64,000 nucleotides of DNA from Phaeosaccion multiseriatum (lineage: Eukaryota > Ochrophyta, other classes). The notes beneath the pieces were generated by a model that saw only the letters and a list, made by a program, of their open reading frames with translations, did not search any database and was not told the DNA's origin. The stretch spans positions 3,348,001 to 3,412,000 of the forward strand of contig OZ218959.1 of the NCBI GenBank assembly GCA_965112735.1, in the 5' to 3' direction. The translations under genes were made by a program, and so were the position numbers. Positions 44,403-54,600 of the stretch are shown here, piece by piece (within the stretch, counting starts at the first letter, position 1; every line of letters starts with the position of its first letter).

Positions 44403-45560
44403 ATGGGTAGCACGACGCTGCCTGCGACGTCATGCGCGATGCGGGAGAGCATCGCGCAAAAGAGCGGGCCGAGGGCGTCAGTGTACAGTGTTCTGCGGAG
44501 CCAGGCGTATGCGACCGACATCCGCTTCTTTAAGTCCAGTACGAAGCAGCCGTACCGCACTGGGGATGTGTACAAAGGGAATTGGTTAAAGGACAAGAAG
44601 AGTGGGTACGGCACAATGACTTGGGCTGGGGGTAGCAAGTATGAGGGGGAATGGGGGGGGAATGCGAGGGAAGGCAAGGGGACGCTTTGGATTAAAGATA
44701 AGAAGCACAACAAGCTGCGGAAGCAGTATGCTGGGGATTGGGTCAAGGACAAGAGGGAGGGCATGGGGGTGCTGTACTACAAGGACGGGGGCCGGTACGA
44801 GGGTCAGTGGAAGGCCAACAAGAGGGACGGAAACGGCAAAATGGTGTTCGCCGACGGCTCCATTTACGAGGGCGCTTGGGTAGCAGGGGCACGGCACGGC
44901 ATTGGGGCCATGAAGATGCCCAATGGTGACATGCACGAGGGCCACTACATGCACGACAAGAAGGAAGGACCGGGCAGGTACCTCTACTTCTCCACTCGGA
45001 AGATCTACGAGGGAGAGTGGGTGGACGATGCTCCCCGCTGCGGAGAGTACAAGGACTTGCCGGTGGACCTTGTGTTGGAACACGTGCCGGACGAGAGCTT
45101 CACGCTCCCCTCCCTGCACATGGCGAGTGCCAAGGCCGTGCTGAGCTTCGCGGCGGCGAGTATTAGGAACCAGAGGGCCATCCGCCTGGGGCAGTCAGAG
45201 CGGGCCTTCTCCGAGGAGGAGTTTGCCATCCTCAAGCAAGGCTTTGACGCCTTCGATGAAGACAAGTGCGGTCTCGTGGCGTGCAGGGCTAAGGGGGGCA
45301 ACACACAAAGCCCTCTGCAGCAGGTGCTGCACAGCATTGGGCTCGAAATGGGGGCTCATGAGTACGAGGCGCTCATCCAAAACCTCGGTGCCGCAGACCA
45401 GAACACCTCCGTCACCTTCCCGGAGTTTATTGACATAATCGGGTGGATGACGAGCTATCAGGACCAGGAAGAAGAGCGAGCGGGAGGGGGGGAGAGGGGA
45501 AGTGAGCGGGAAGAAGAGCAAGAGGACCAATGGGAAGGAGCTGAGCATCAAAATGTATGA
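44403..45560 (+). CDS. MORN3-like protein with EF-hand-like C-terminus
   Basis: A single exon, 385 residues. At least six MORN repeats cover ~50-225 (e.g. YKGNWLKDKKSGYGTMTW, YEGEWGGNAREGKGTL, YEGQWKANKRDGNGKM, YEGEWVDDAPRCGEY), in the same order and with the same C-terminal 'W-V-D-D/N...CGE' ending as MORN3, a sperm-flagellum and manchette-associated protein. Residues ~265-355 form an EF-hand-like pair (FDAFDEDKCGLV, then AADQNTSVTFPEFIDII), but the loops lack the usual set of acidic ligands, so calcium binding is doubtful. The acidic tail is disordered. MORN repeats bind membranes or scaffold axonemal complexes. With BBS7 and WDR54 in the window, a flagellar role is the best guess. The convergent kinase-phosphatase gene ends 70 bp away. 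Confidence 0.85.
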   Translation: MGSTTLPATSCAMRESIAQKSGPRASVYSVLRSQAYATDIRFFKSSTKQPYRTGDVYKGNWLKDKKSGYGTMTWAGGSKYEGEWGGNAREGKGTLWIKDKKHNKLRKQYAGDWVKDKREGMGVLYYKDGGRYEGQWKANKRDGNGKMVFADGSIYEGAWVAGARHGIGAMKMPNGDMHEGHYMHDKKEGPGRYLYFSTRKIYEGEWVDDAPRCGEYKDLPVDLVLEHVPDESFTLPSLHMASAKAVLSFAAASIRNQRAIRLGQSERAFSEEEFAILKQGFDAFDEDKCGLVACRAKGGNTQSPLQQVLHSIGLEMGAHEYEALIQNLGAADQNTSVTFPEFIDIIGWMTSYQDQEEERAGGGERGSEREEEQEDQWEGAEHQNV

Positions 45561-45630
45561 AGGAAAAACATCTATTGTAATGTGATTTATTAGAAATATG
45601 AGTCACAAAGACTGAAAGAGCGAAGGTGAA

Positions 45631-48600
45631 TCAAAACCTGTCTTCCCCGAGCTCCACGTCTTGTGGCACTTGGGACAACTCGTAAAAGGCGTGCTCGACG
45701 GGCCCGTTGTACACCCTCACCACCCGCAGCCCTACGGAGGACTCGGCTTCTGTCCCCAGCACACCACCGCCTTCTAATTGCAGAGGGGGCAGGGGCCCGC
45801 CCACGGAGCTGGTCACGACCTGCTGTACGTCAGGCCGATCCTCCACCATCCAGTCGTCGTCGCTCCCTGCTTCCTCCTCCTCTTCTTCCGCTGCCGCTTC
45901 CTCCTTCGTCTCCTCGTTAGCACCTTCCGCAGCAGCAGCCTTCGCTTTTTTACCCTGTGTGGGAACTCTCAGCTTACACACCCGCTCGCCCCCCGCCTCG
46001 AAGCGCCCCCAAACACCCTCCACCGTCTCCGTTTTTCTGATGTGCCCATACGCCGCCTTGGCCTTGAAGCTCCGCTCCACATTGCGGTGAAGGTGCCCTG
46101 CGAATATGAACTTAACCTTGTTCCTGGCAAAGGTGCTCAGCCACCGCAGGCGCGTCTCCTTCGGTATGGGACTAAACACCTCGTGCGGCTCCTCGGACAG
46201 ACTCTGCGGGGGCAATAATAAATACAGGAGGTGGGGGGGGGGCTGAATTAGGGACTCACACTCAGCAGTTCGCGAGCTTATTAGAAGTGACGAAGTATTC
46301 CTTTTGCCTCCTCCCCGTCCACTTCACCTGCAGAAAGAGCGGGTGGTGTCCAAACACAAAGATGTGGTGTGCGTTGAGCTGGGACACCCCCAGTTCGGCC
46401 TCCAGCCACACGTCCTGCAGCCTGGCTCGAGAGGACGAACTCAGCGGCGGGCACATCAGGCATGTGTTGATGACCACACAGCGCGCCCCGCCGAACCAGT
46501 AAGCATAGTAGTCCGCCCCAAAGTGCCGGAGATAGGGGGCCATGGCCACGTCTCCGGGGTCATCGCCGCCCTTCTCTTCCTGCTCCCCCTCAACCTCCTC
46601 TATTGCGGCTGGGGGCGCAATGTCGTGATTTCCTGGCACGTACATGACCTGCCGAGACAGGACCAGGAGCAGCGTCAGGCGCGTGTGTGTGTGAGAGAAA
46701 GAGATGTTGGCCTGGAGAGCAAACCAATCCACAACTCAAGCGGGTGGGGGAGGGGAAGGAGGGCACTTACAGGAATTGTTGCCGACACCTTGCCCATGAT
46801 CTTCAACACCTGCTGCACCTGCCCCTCGTAGGAGGCACTGCCTGGCACGCTCTGTGTCATGTCCCCAGACACCACCACGAACTTGGGCCTGAGAGTGTTG
46901 ACCCGCCCCACCGCGTCACGCAAGCGGTCGGCCTCCTGCGCCCAGTCCTCGCCACCCTGCGCCATGCCCACCTGGGGATCTCCGAGGTGCACGAAGAAGA
47001 AGGGGTGCTCCCACTGGCCGTTATTCTCCCACGTCAGGCCCAGGTAGTCCCGCAGGCACTCGTCCGCCCTTTGTGCCTTGGCCTCCGCCCCAGAGGAGTG
47101 GAAGAGGCGCTGCACCCCAGGCTCGGACAAATCCCCCTTCCTTGTCAAGTAGTGCCGCAGGGCGCACAGCTCCAGAGGGTAGCGTGCCTTGATACGGGAC
47201 ACGTCCACGTGACTGGGAAGCGGGGCGCGGACGATGTGTTGGGCAGTGGCCCACTGACTTATGTGCCGGCCTGTTGCTCGCAGGCAAAGCTCGTTCAGCC
47301 TGGGGATTCGAAGTGCACTCTTTGAGTATAACTCGTCCACACCCCCTTCGCCCAAGGCGTCCCAGTACCTGTGATGCGGGGGGGGGGTGGGATGAGTTGG
47401 AGGGAGCTTGTAGCATCAAAGCAAAAGAAACAAAGCACACAGGAAGGAGCTGATTTCATTTCATCGGCTTCTTCGTACCGATGGGCCTTGAGCGCCTGGT
47501 ACCCACCCCGGCCCTGACTGCCCAGCCTACTCTGCGGCTCGTACTGCAGCAGCTCCTTGATCAGAGAGACCAAGTCCTCCCCCATGTGCGGCGGGAAGCG
47601 CAAGAGGCCCTCCTTGATCCGCAAGAAGCACAGGTAGGGGCTTGGCGCGTGGAACGGGGTGTGGCCGCTGCTCAAGTGGAATAAACAACACCCCAGCGCC
47701 TGTCCCCCGATAAGACAGACAGACAGACAGACATACATACATACATACAGACAGACAGACAGACAGACAGACAGGCAGACAGACAGACAGGCAGACAGAC
47801 AGGCAGACAGACAGGCAGACAGAGACAGGTTTGGTTTTGGCCAGATACAATGTGGAGTTCGCGTGGCCGCGATGGCGTCACACCTATCCCCCCCCCCCCC
47901 AATACTCACCCACAGGTCTGCCTCTGTCCCCTGCGTCTCACTCTTGACGGCCTGCGGGGACATGTACTGAGCAGTGCCCACAAACTCCGGCCCGTTGAGG
48001 TCGGTGTTGGTCAGATCCTTGGCGGTCCCAAAGTCAATGAGCTGAAGGGACGGACGGACGGACGGACGGAGGGAGGAAGGGCAGAGGAGGACCGTAAGAA
48101 GCAGCCTCGCTACGACCTGGGCTGATGAAAGTAGCCTCACCACCCCCATTAGGTGGGGTGAGACCCCGACGCACCTTGATGTGTCCGTTGCCCATAATCA
48201 TGATGTTCTCGGGCTTTACATCTCTGTGCACCATCTTTTTAGAGTGCATCCACTCCAGAGCAGCCACCAGCTCCCCCATCCAGAAGCGCGCCAAGGATGG
48301 CTCCACCCCGACTGCCTTCCCTCTGTCCATGGTGCGCTGCCAGACCTCCCCTCCCTCGCATAGCTCCAGCAAGTAGTACAAGCTGCCATAGTCCTGTGAG
48401 CGAACGATTGTTCAGCGCGTGGAGCGGCAGCACCCTGGCCCATTTAGTGAGTTGGTCCTTCATTGTGGTTGGAGGAGGGTTCTCAGTTGGTCTTTCCCTC
48501 CGGTCCTGCCTGCTTCTCTGCGAACTCTGATGGTGGGATGGACGACGCATCTACAGCTGCCCTTTGGCTGGACGGTCTGCCTGGTGGGGGCAGCATAGGG

Positions 48601-49154
48601 TTCGGGCGGAGTACCGGCTGCCTGCATATGTGATTCGCTGCCAAGGGCGAAAAGGCACCACCCTCTACTCCTCCCACACCCACAACCCTCACCGAGCCAA
48701 ACGACTCACACCCCACACTCCAGACCATCACGACGTATATACTCAACGATGACGGCCCCCATTGCTTTGGCGTTCACCTGAAAGGTTGCAAGCATCTCAA
48801 TGATACCCGGATGCCCGTGAAGGTGCGTCAAGGCCCTCTTCTCCATGTAGATTTCATTATATATATTCGCATGGCGCCGCTTCATCCTGTTGGCCTCGCT
48901 CTTGTCAATCACCTTGGGGTTGCACACGATAATAGAGGAATTGAGGGAGATGCTGGCGCGAGTTGATGACAGCAACAGCCGCTCACCTTGAGAGCCAGGA
49001 TCTGGCCCGTGAGTTTCCTCTTGACCTTCATAATGGTGCTGAAATTGCCTTGGCCTAGCTCCTGCAGCACCTCAAAGTCCTTTATGCTCGGCTTGCCCAG
49101 CTTCATGCTGTCCTCCCCCTCATCCCCCTTCTCTGGCTCATCTGCTCCAGACAT
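45631..49154 (-). CDS. PDK1-like AGC kinase fused to CPPED1-like metallophosphoesterase
   Basis: Eight exons: 49154-48987, 48912-48778, 48393-48175, 48041-47910, 47699-47479, 47368-46771, 46648-46328, 46203-45631; 788 residues with frame kept at every junction. Residues ~24-292 are a protein kinase: ELGQGNFS loop, ILALK Lys, HRDVKPEN (157-164), DFG (177-179) and the PDK1-like activation segment FVGTAQYMSPQAV, where the usual SPE Glu is Gln. Residues ~410-640 are a calcineurin-type phosphoesterase closest to CPPED1: GDPQ (Asp422), SGDMTQS, GNHD (~497-500), FGHHPLF and GHLHRN (~634). The two domains are joined by an exon (47368-46771) that contains both the kinase C-lobe end and the phosphatase start, so the fusion is not a two-gene artefact unless the assembly is wrong. 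No PH domain. The last 120 residues are acidic and disordered. Confidence 0.9.
47709..47826. repeat. (CAGA)n tetranucleotide repeat in kinase intron 4
   Basis: CAGA/CATA/CAGG units fill the middle of the intron between kinase exons 4 and 5 and end just before the acceptor on the coding strand. Confidence 0.9.
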
Positions 49155-49334
49155 CCTCCCTCCCCAACCCCCTATACAAGCCCAAAGTCACTACTGGAGG
49201 GGGAGGGGCTGGATGTTCGACAAAGGAGCGATGCAGGTCAAATCGCGTGAAGTGCCATCCCCCTCAACCGTCCTTCCTTGGATTGGATCATCCCGACTTC
49301 GTAATAAAATATTCCTTCCTTCGATCCGCTAGGC
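49155..49334. promoter_or_regulatory. Divergent promoter, kinase-phosphatase / WDR54
   Basis: 180 bp between start codons 49154 (-) and 49335 (+). No known element recognised. Confidence 0.4.
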
Positions 49335-51521
49335 ATGGCGTGGAGGCGCGATGCGTGGAACGGATCGTCTTTCCCGCCGAGAAGCTCTCCGTCTGGTAGG
49401 TCTCGAGTGCGTAGTGAGACCTTGTTCTCGTTCTTGCTTCCCTTCTCGTCCTCCCTCTCTCGTCCTCCCTCTCTTCTGCCCTCTCTCCCTCTGTTGCTGC
49501 CCTCTGTCCTTCCTTGCTGTCCTCTTCCGTTCCGTTTTGCTTCTCGGGTCTCTTGTTACCACTTCCGTTGCCGTTCCTGTCCTGTCGTCCTCTAATACTA
49601 CTTCGAACGCTTCTGGTCACCATAACAGCCCCCTCTCGTATTGTCCTTTGCTCTCATCCCCTTGCTGCTCTCCTGTACTGCGCTCAGCGCTTTTGAATAA
49701 CTTGTCTACGAACAAGGATTCGCTGGTGAGTGGACGTCGCATCAGTCAGTCAGTTACGGGGAGGGGAATGAAAAGGGTGGAGTAAAAAATGCATAGGTGA
49801 ATGATAACCTCTCTGCTACTTATCCAACCCCCACCGCGCCCTTCTATCACCTTCTCAACGCAGTGCTTCGTAGGAAGTGGCAAGCTAAGAATGTTGAGTC
49901 GGAAGTCGGGGTCAATATCCACCCTGGGTTCAGGAGGGAGCAGTGGGGAGGTGGTGGAGGCCAAGTTTGTAGTGCTGAACGGAGAGGATGCCCTTGTCTG
50001 TTGTTTGCGCGGAGGTGAGTAACTGAGAACAAACTATATGTGATTCTGGTGTTTTGTCCTCCTCCTCCTCCTCCTCCTCCTCCTCCTCCTCCTCCTCCTC
50101 CTCCTCCTCCTCCTCCTCCTCCTCCTCCTCCTCCTCCTCCTCCTCCTCCTCCTCCTCCTCCTCCTCCTCCTCCTCCTCCTCCTCCTCCTCCTCCTCCTCC
50201 TCCTCCTCCTCCTCCTCCTCCTCCTCCTCCTCCTCCTCCTCCTCCTCCTCCTCCTCCTCCTCCTCCTCCTCCTCCTCCTTCTTGTTCTTGTTCTTGTTCT
50301 TGTTCTTCTTCTTGTTCTTGTTCTCCTCCCAATCTTGCTCTTCCTCCTCCTTCCCCTCCTCTTCCCCCTTCTCCTTCTCCCCCTCCTCCTTCTCTCTCTC
50401 CTCCCCTCCTCCTCCACCTCGTTATCCTCCTCCTCCTCCTCCTCCTCCATCTTCTTCTCCTCCTCCTTCTCAGGGGTTGAGATTTGGCGGGCCGATGGGT
50501 CGGTTCGCGTGTTCTATTGCGAGCTGGACAAGGTGCTGGAGTTTACAAATGATGTGGACAGTCAGGGCGCGTTTTGTCAAGGCCTGGCCACAGCAGCGGA
50601 TAGCTCCACACTCTTAGTAGGGGTGAGTGTGCGGTAGGCGCCCTCTCGATACGCGTACATGCTCAACCACACTTGCTGCTGCTGCTGGTGGTGCTGCTGC
50701 TCGCTCTCCCTTCACTGCCAGACGAGTGAGGGCGACATTCTCCAAATCCAAGCCGAGCTCGGCCTTACAGACCCCAAAGTGTCGAAAGTGTGGCTGGCGA
50801 GCTTGCTCAAGGGGCACGTGCGGGCCATAGTAGACATCGCAGTGGCGTCAGCCGGAGATGCAGCGGCATCCGCGGATGTGTGAGTGGCTGTGTTTTGGTC
50901 TTGTCGTTTTGGTTGAAGCATGCACGCAGGGAACACACACACATGCACATGTTATCTTAAGACCACAATCTCTCTCCGATCTCCGCGCCCTTACAGGGGG
51001 GGCAGCATCACGGTGTGGGACGCCCAGGCTCTGAAGAAGCTTTTCGTCCTGGACGGGGAGGGCTACCCCGTGACGAGCCTGGAGATGCAGGGGGACTCCA
51101 TCATTGCAGCCTTCTCCACGGGCCACATTCGTCTCTACCGCCTCAGCGTGAGGGAGCTCTCGTGCGAAATTGTCGCACACAGCAGGAGCATTACAGCCAC
51201 TTCGCTTCATCCCTCCTTGAACATTGTGAGTCGTAGGAGTGCTTGGGACGGCCGTATGGATCCCACACATCACTCATTTCTGGGCCCCTCTGTTTCCCGC
51301 CTCCCTCCCCCCTGCAGCTGGCAACTGTGAGCGAAGACACCTACGTCAGCGTTTGGTCCCTTCCTGAGTTCAATTCCTCGCACCCTCGGGCAGAGCTTCT
51401 GTTCCACGAGCAGCCGGGCGAGGGGGTACTTCTCACGGGCGTGTCGTTCCTGGACCCGGCAGGTACCCTAATGGCAGTGGCCTATGACACGGATCATCCC
51501 TTCTGCTGGCAGCGGTCATAA
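49335..51521 (+). CDS. WDR54-like WD-repeat protein
   Basis: Seven exons: 49335-49395, 49688-49725, 49864-50014, 50474-50622, 50722-50879, 50997-51225, 51318-51521; 329 residues (human WDR54 334). Short first and second exons join to give SALLNNLSTN, matching the WDR54 N-terminus. The propeller blades follow: GVEIWRADGSVRVFY, TSEGDILQIQAELG, GHVRAIVDIAVA, GGSITVWDAQALKK, LATVSEDTYVSVWSL, ending GYD-like VAYDTDHPFCW. WDR54 is a little-studied beta-propeller found mainly in ciliated organisms. I infer a ciliary role from that distribution. Intron 3 carries a ~220-bp TCC tract. Assignment rests on order and spacing of several motifs, so is good but not certain. Confidence 0.85.
50057..50279 (+). 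repeat. ~220-bp perfect (TCC)n repeat in WDR54 intron 3
   Basis: About 74 uninterrupted CTC/TCC units, then imperfect TTGTTC and TCC units to 50472. It is pure pyrimidine on the coding strand and runs up to the CTCAG acceptor. It is the longest perfect repeat in the window. Confidence 0.97.
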
Positions 51522-51675
51522 ATACTAACAAAACATGTACAATTTAAAATGTATTCTAAAAGTATTAACTTTCCTGCGCTCGCGCGTGTCTCCGCGAGTG
51601 ATGTCCTCTCGTCTCTCCCTCCTCTCTTCTCCCGTTTGTGTATGCACAGTAATTAGTAAATATCAACAATTCCTC
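51522..51675. terminator. Convergent 3' ends, WDR54 / ATG2
   Basis: 154 A/T-rich bp between the two stop codons must serve as the 3' UTRs and polyadenylation regions of both genes. TAAATACTAACAAAAC and AATTTAAAATG lie near the WDR54 end, and ATTAGTAAAT near the ATG2 end. Confidence 0.4.
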
Positions 51676-54600
51676 TCAAATGGCCTTCCTCCACACGTCC
51701 TCCTCCCCCTTCTTCCTGGCGGGGTCAATCCTATTTCGAAAGCCCAAAAGAGTGCAGGACAACGCCTGCGTGGCCCCCACCACCGGCCGCAGCACGGCAA
51801 GGGGTAGGGCCCTCACGACGGCAGTAGCGACGCCCGCCTCTTGATCCTCGTAGGGGATGGCAAGGATCGTCTGCGTCGCAAACTGAAACTCGCGCGAGAG
51901 ATTGTCGTACGCGGCTTCCACACCCTCCCGAATGCCGCTGGGCTGCAGGTCGTAATACTCCCCACTGCTGCTCGTGGGCTTTGCGTTGCCCTGCGGCGTA
52001 ATGACGTCGTCCAGCGTCCTCGCCAGACACCCCGCCATGCGCTGAGTCGTGTCCAAGCTCTCCACGGTGAGAACTCGGAGAAAAGCCGCAGAGCCCGCCC
52101 GCATGCCCCTTAGAATCCTCCCGTCCCGCTTGTACTGCTGAATGGGAAGCAGCACGAGATCCGCCACGCCCTTGCCCACACTCACGAGGGGCCGGATGGG
52201 CGTTGCTCCTGCCAAGAATTTGTGCAGCTGCTTGGACGAGATTGCGCCCACCCAGGCCTCCATTACGTCATTGCCCACGCTCACCCACCCCGAGTTGCCC
52301 GTGAGCAGCACCTGGCCCAGCGTGAGCTGCACTCCCTCGAGAGGGAAGAGGTTGAGCAGCTCCAGGAAGTTGCCTTCCTGCAGATCCTTGACCTTGATGT
52401 TGCGCGGCTGGTAATCGATCTTGACCTTACATGGGCCAAAGTCGCAGCTCTGGAAGAAGGCCCCCGCCTGCGCAGGAGCGGCAGGAGAAGCAAGACGGCC
52501 ATCGCCTTTCTGCTGCTGCTTTGTCCCTCCCGCTGCTGCTCCTGCTGATGCTGGGCTGAACCCGCGCAGAAAGTCGATGGTGTGTTGCCCAAACGTAATG
52601 TGGAGGGGGAGCACGCGAACCTTGAGCATGTACTCGTCGTTGAGGGGAGACGCCACATCCTGGGCAGTACTGCGGCTCGTCAGCTGCATGGTGAGCATGC
52701 TGTGGTGCGACTGCCGAGGGTGGGCCTTGTCAGAGCGCCAGTGCGTCACCACCTTGCGGGGGCGGGTGCTCGTAAGGGTGTCAAAGATGTGAAAGTCCTT
52801 GACAATGAAAGCCATGTTGGACAGCAAGTCGCCGTCGGACAGCTCGTGGAAGGAGTTCAAGCGCAGACTGGCGTGGCTCAGCACGAGCTCGAGCATGTGC
52901 AAAGTCCTCCTCCCAGATGCAGAGCCCGCCTTTGCCTGCGAACGACGCCGCCTTTGGGGTGCATATCGGGTGTAAGAGGCCTTCCCTCCGTCCAGGACGC
53001 CTCCTTCTCCTTGGTAGTTCTCCAAGAGAGCGTCCATCAAGGCGGACTTTCTGTCGCTCTTTGCTGTGTGAGCGGCTCGCACAGGCTCTAGCTGCTGCTG
53101 CTTCTGCTGCTGCTTCTGCTGCTGCTGATGCTGCTGATGCTGCTGATGCTGCTGCTGCTCTTCGTCCACCTCTCTCCAGTCCAGACCGCCGAAGAATCTC
53201 CAGCAAACGGTAACGTCGTGCACGATGAGCTGCAGAGTGGGTTGGGGCTTGCCATCCGACGCCCCAGCGGGATGTTGGGCGGCAGCAGCAGCAGGAGGCG
53301 AGTTCTCCAGAAGGTCAGGGACCGCTATATGGTGCGGATAGATCCGTAGCTCGTCAGAGGAGAACCATTGAGCCCCTTCGGCCTGATGATGAGGGACGGC
53401 AGCGTTATTCCCCGCTGCCTCTCCCATACTACTGCCGACGTCGTGTTGCTCCTCATAGTGGTCCTCGTTCTCGTCGTCCTCGTCCTCCTCCTCGCTGCTG
53501 CTACTGCTGCTGCTGCTGCTCTCGTCCTCCGAACTGCTCTCGTCTTCCGCGTGCTTCAAGCCCCCCTCCGCGGCGGAGGGGAAAATGCCATCTTCCAGCT
53601 CAATGTCAATAGCGCCGGGCAGGCGAAAGCCAAGAGACGCAGTCGAGCGTGAAGAAGACAGCCCTCCCAGGCCCTCGGTGCCACTTCCGAAACCCAAGAA
53701 ACCAAAGTCAGCGCCAAAACCAAAGTCACCACCGTGGCCTCGGCCGCCATCATCGTGCGTAGGCGACAGCCACCGTGCACCCCCTTCCTCCTCCTCCTCC
53801 TCCTCCTCCTCCCCCTCCTCAACCGCTGGTTGCGTGGACGTCTCATCACCTCCACTATCGCCCGCACCACCCTCCTCCCCCCCTTGGTAAAGCGGCTCCT
53901 GGACCGCCACGCAATAGTAGTCCTCAATGACCGGATAGTTCCCTTGGTTGGACTGAGACCGGCGCACAGTTCCCGTGGTGGCCTCCTCATTGTCTCCCGC
54001 ATCCTCCCGCCCGAGGGCAGGCACCACAGACGATGAGACTGTCCGAGGCGCCGCAAAAGAGTTCTCATCCACCTCGTCCAGAAGAGACGTTCTTCTTTTC
54101 CCCGCAACCGCAGCAGCAGTGGCAGCAGCAGAAGCCGCTCCGCCATCACGAGCCACCCTCAAAACCCCTGCAGCCCTCGCGGCGTTCACCTCTTGAAAGG
54201 TTGCCCACCAATCTGAGATTAAAGCAGCGCAAGACACGAGAGAGTCCCGGCAGATGTACACGTGCAGAGTACCCATCCAGACCTCCACAGTCATGTGCCC
54301 GTCGACAGGGGATGGGGCGTTCGTCTTGATCCGAATGAAAGAATCTAGGAAGTTCAGAGTGGCCACCTGCACAAAATCAACCCCCTCCAGGTACTCCTGC
54401 AGAGAGGCGCTGCGATTTCCCCCCAAGGAACCACCGCAGGAGCAGTCGCAAAGGACTGAGTCTTCGGCCGCGTAGTCTGTCAGGCGAACGGCAAGGTGAT
54501 ATGCAATGTCGCGCACCACGAGCTTGACGCACTGCACGGCCGCGCCCGGCACGAAATTGCACGACAGGCGAAAGATGCCCGCCGAGATGACTGCGCGAGC

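Noticed and set aside
46262-46327. Extension of the phosphoesterase exon past 46328 to its stop, with a strong GTGAGT after the stop
   Set aside because: Splicing at CAG/GTGAAG (46328) joins HHPLFLQ to SLSEEP and aligns with CPPED1 without a stop, so the longer reading is intron.
47700-47830. CRISPR-like regular repeats (CAGA units)
   Set aside because: Unit is 4 bp with no spacers; a microsatellite in a eukaryotic intron.
50034-50480. Poly-Pro, poly-Ser and poly-Arg proteins across 50040-50450
   Set aside because: They are translations of the TCC microsatellite inside a WDR54 intron that is spliced cleanly in frame.
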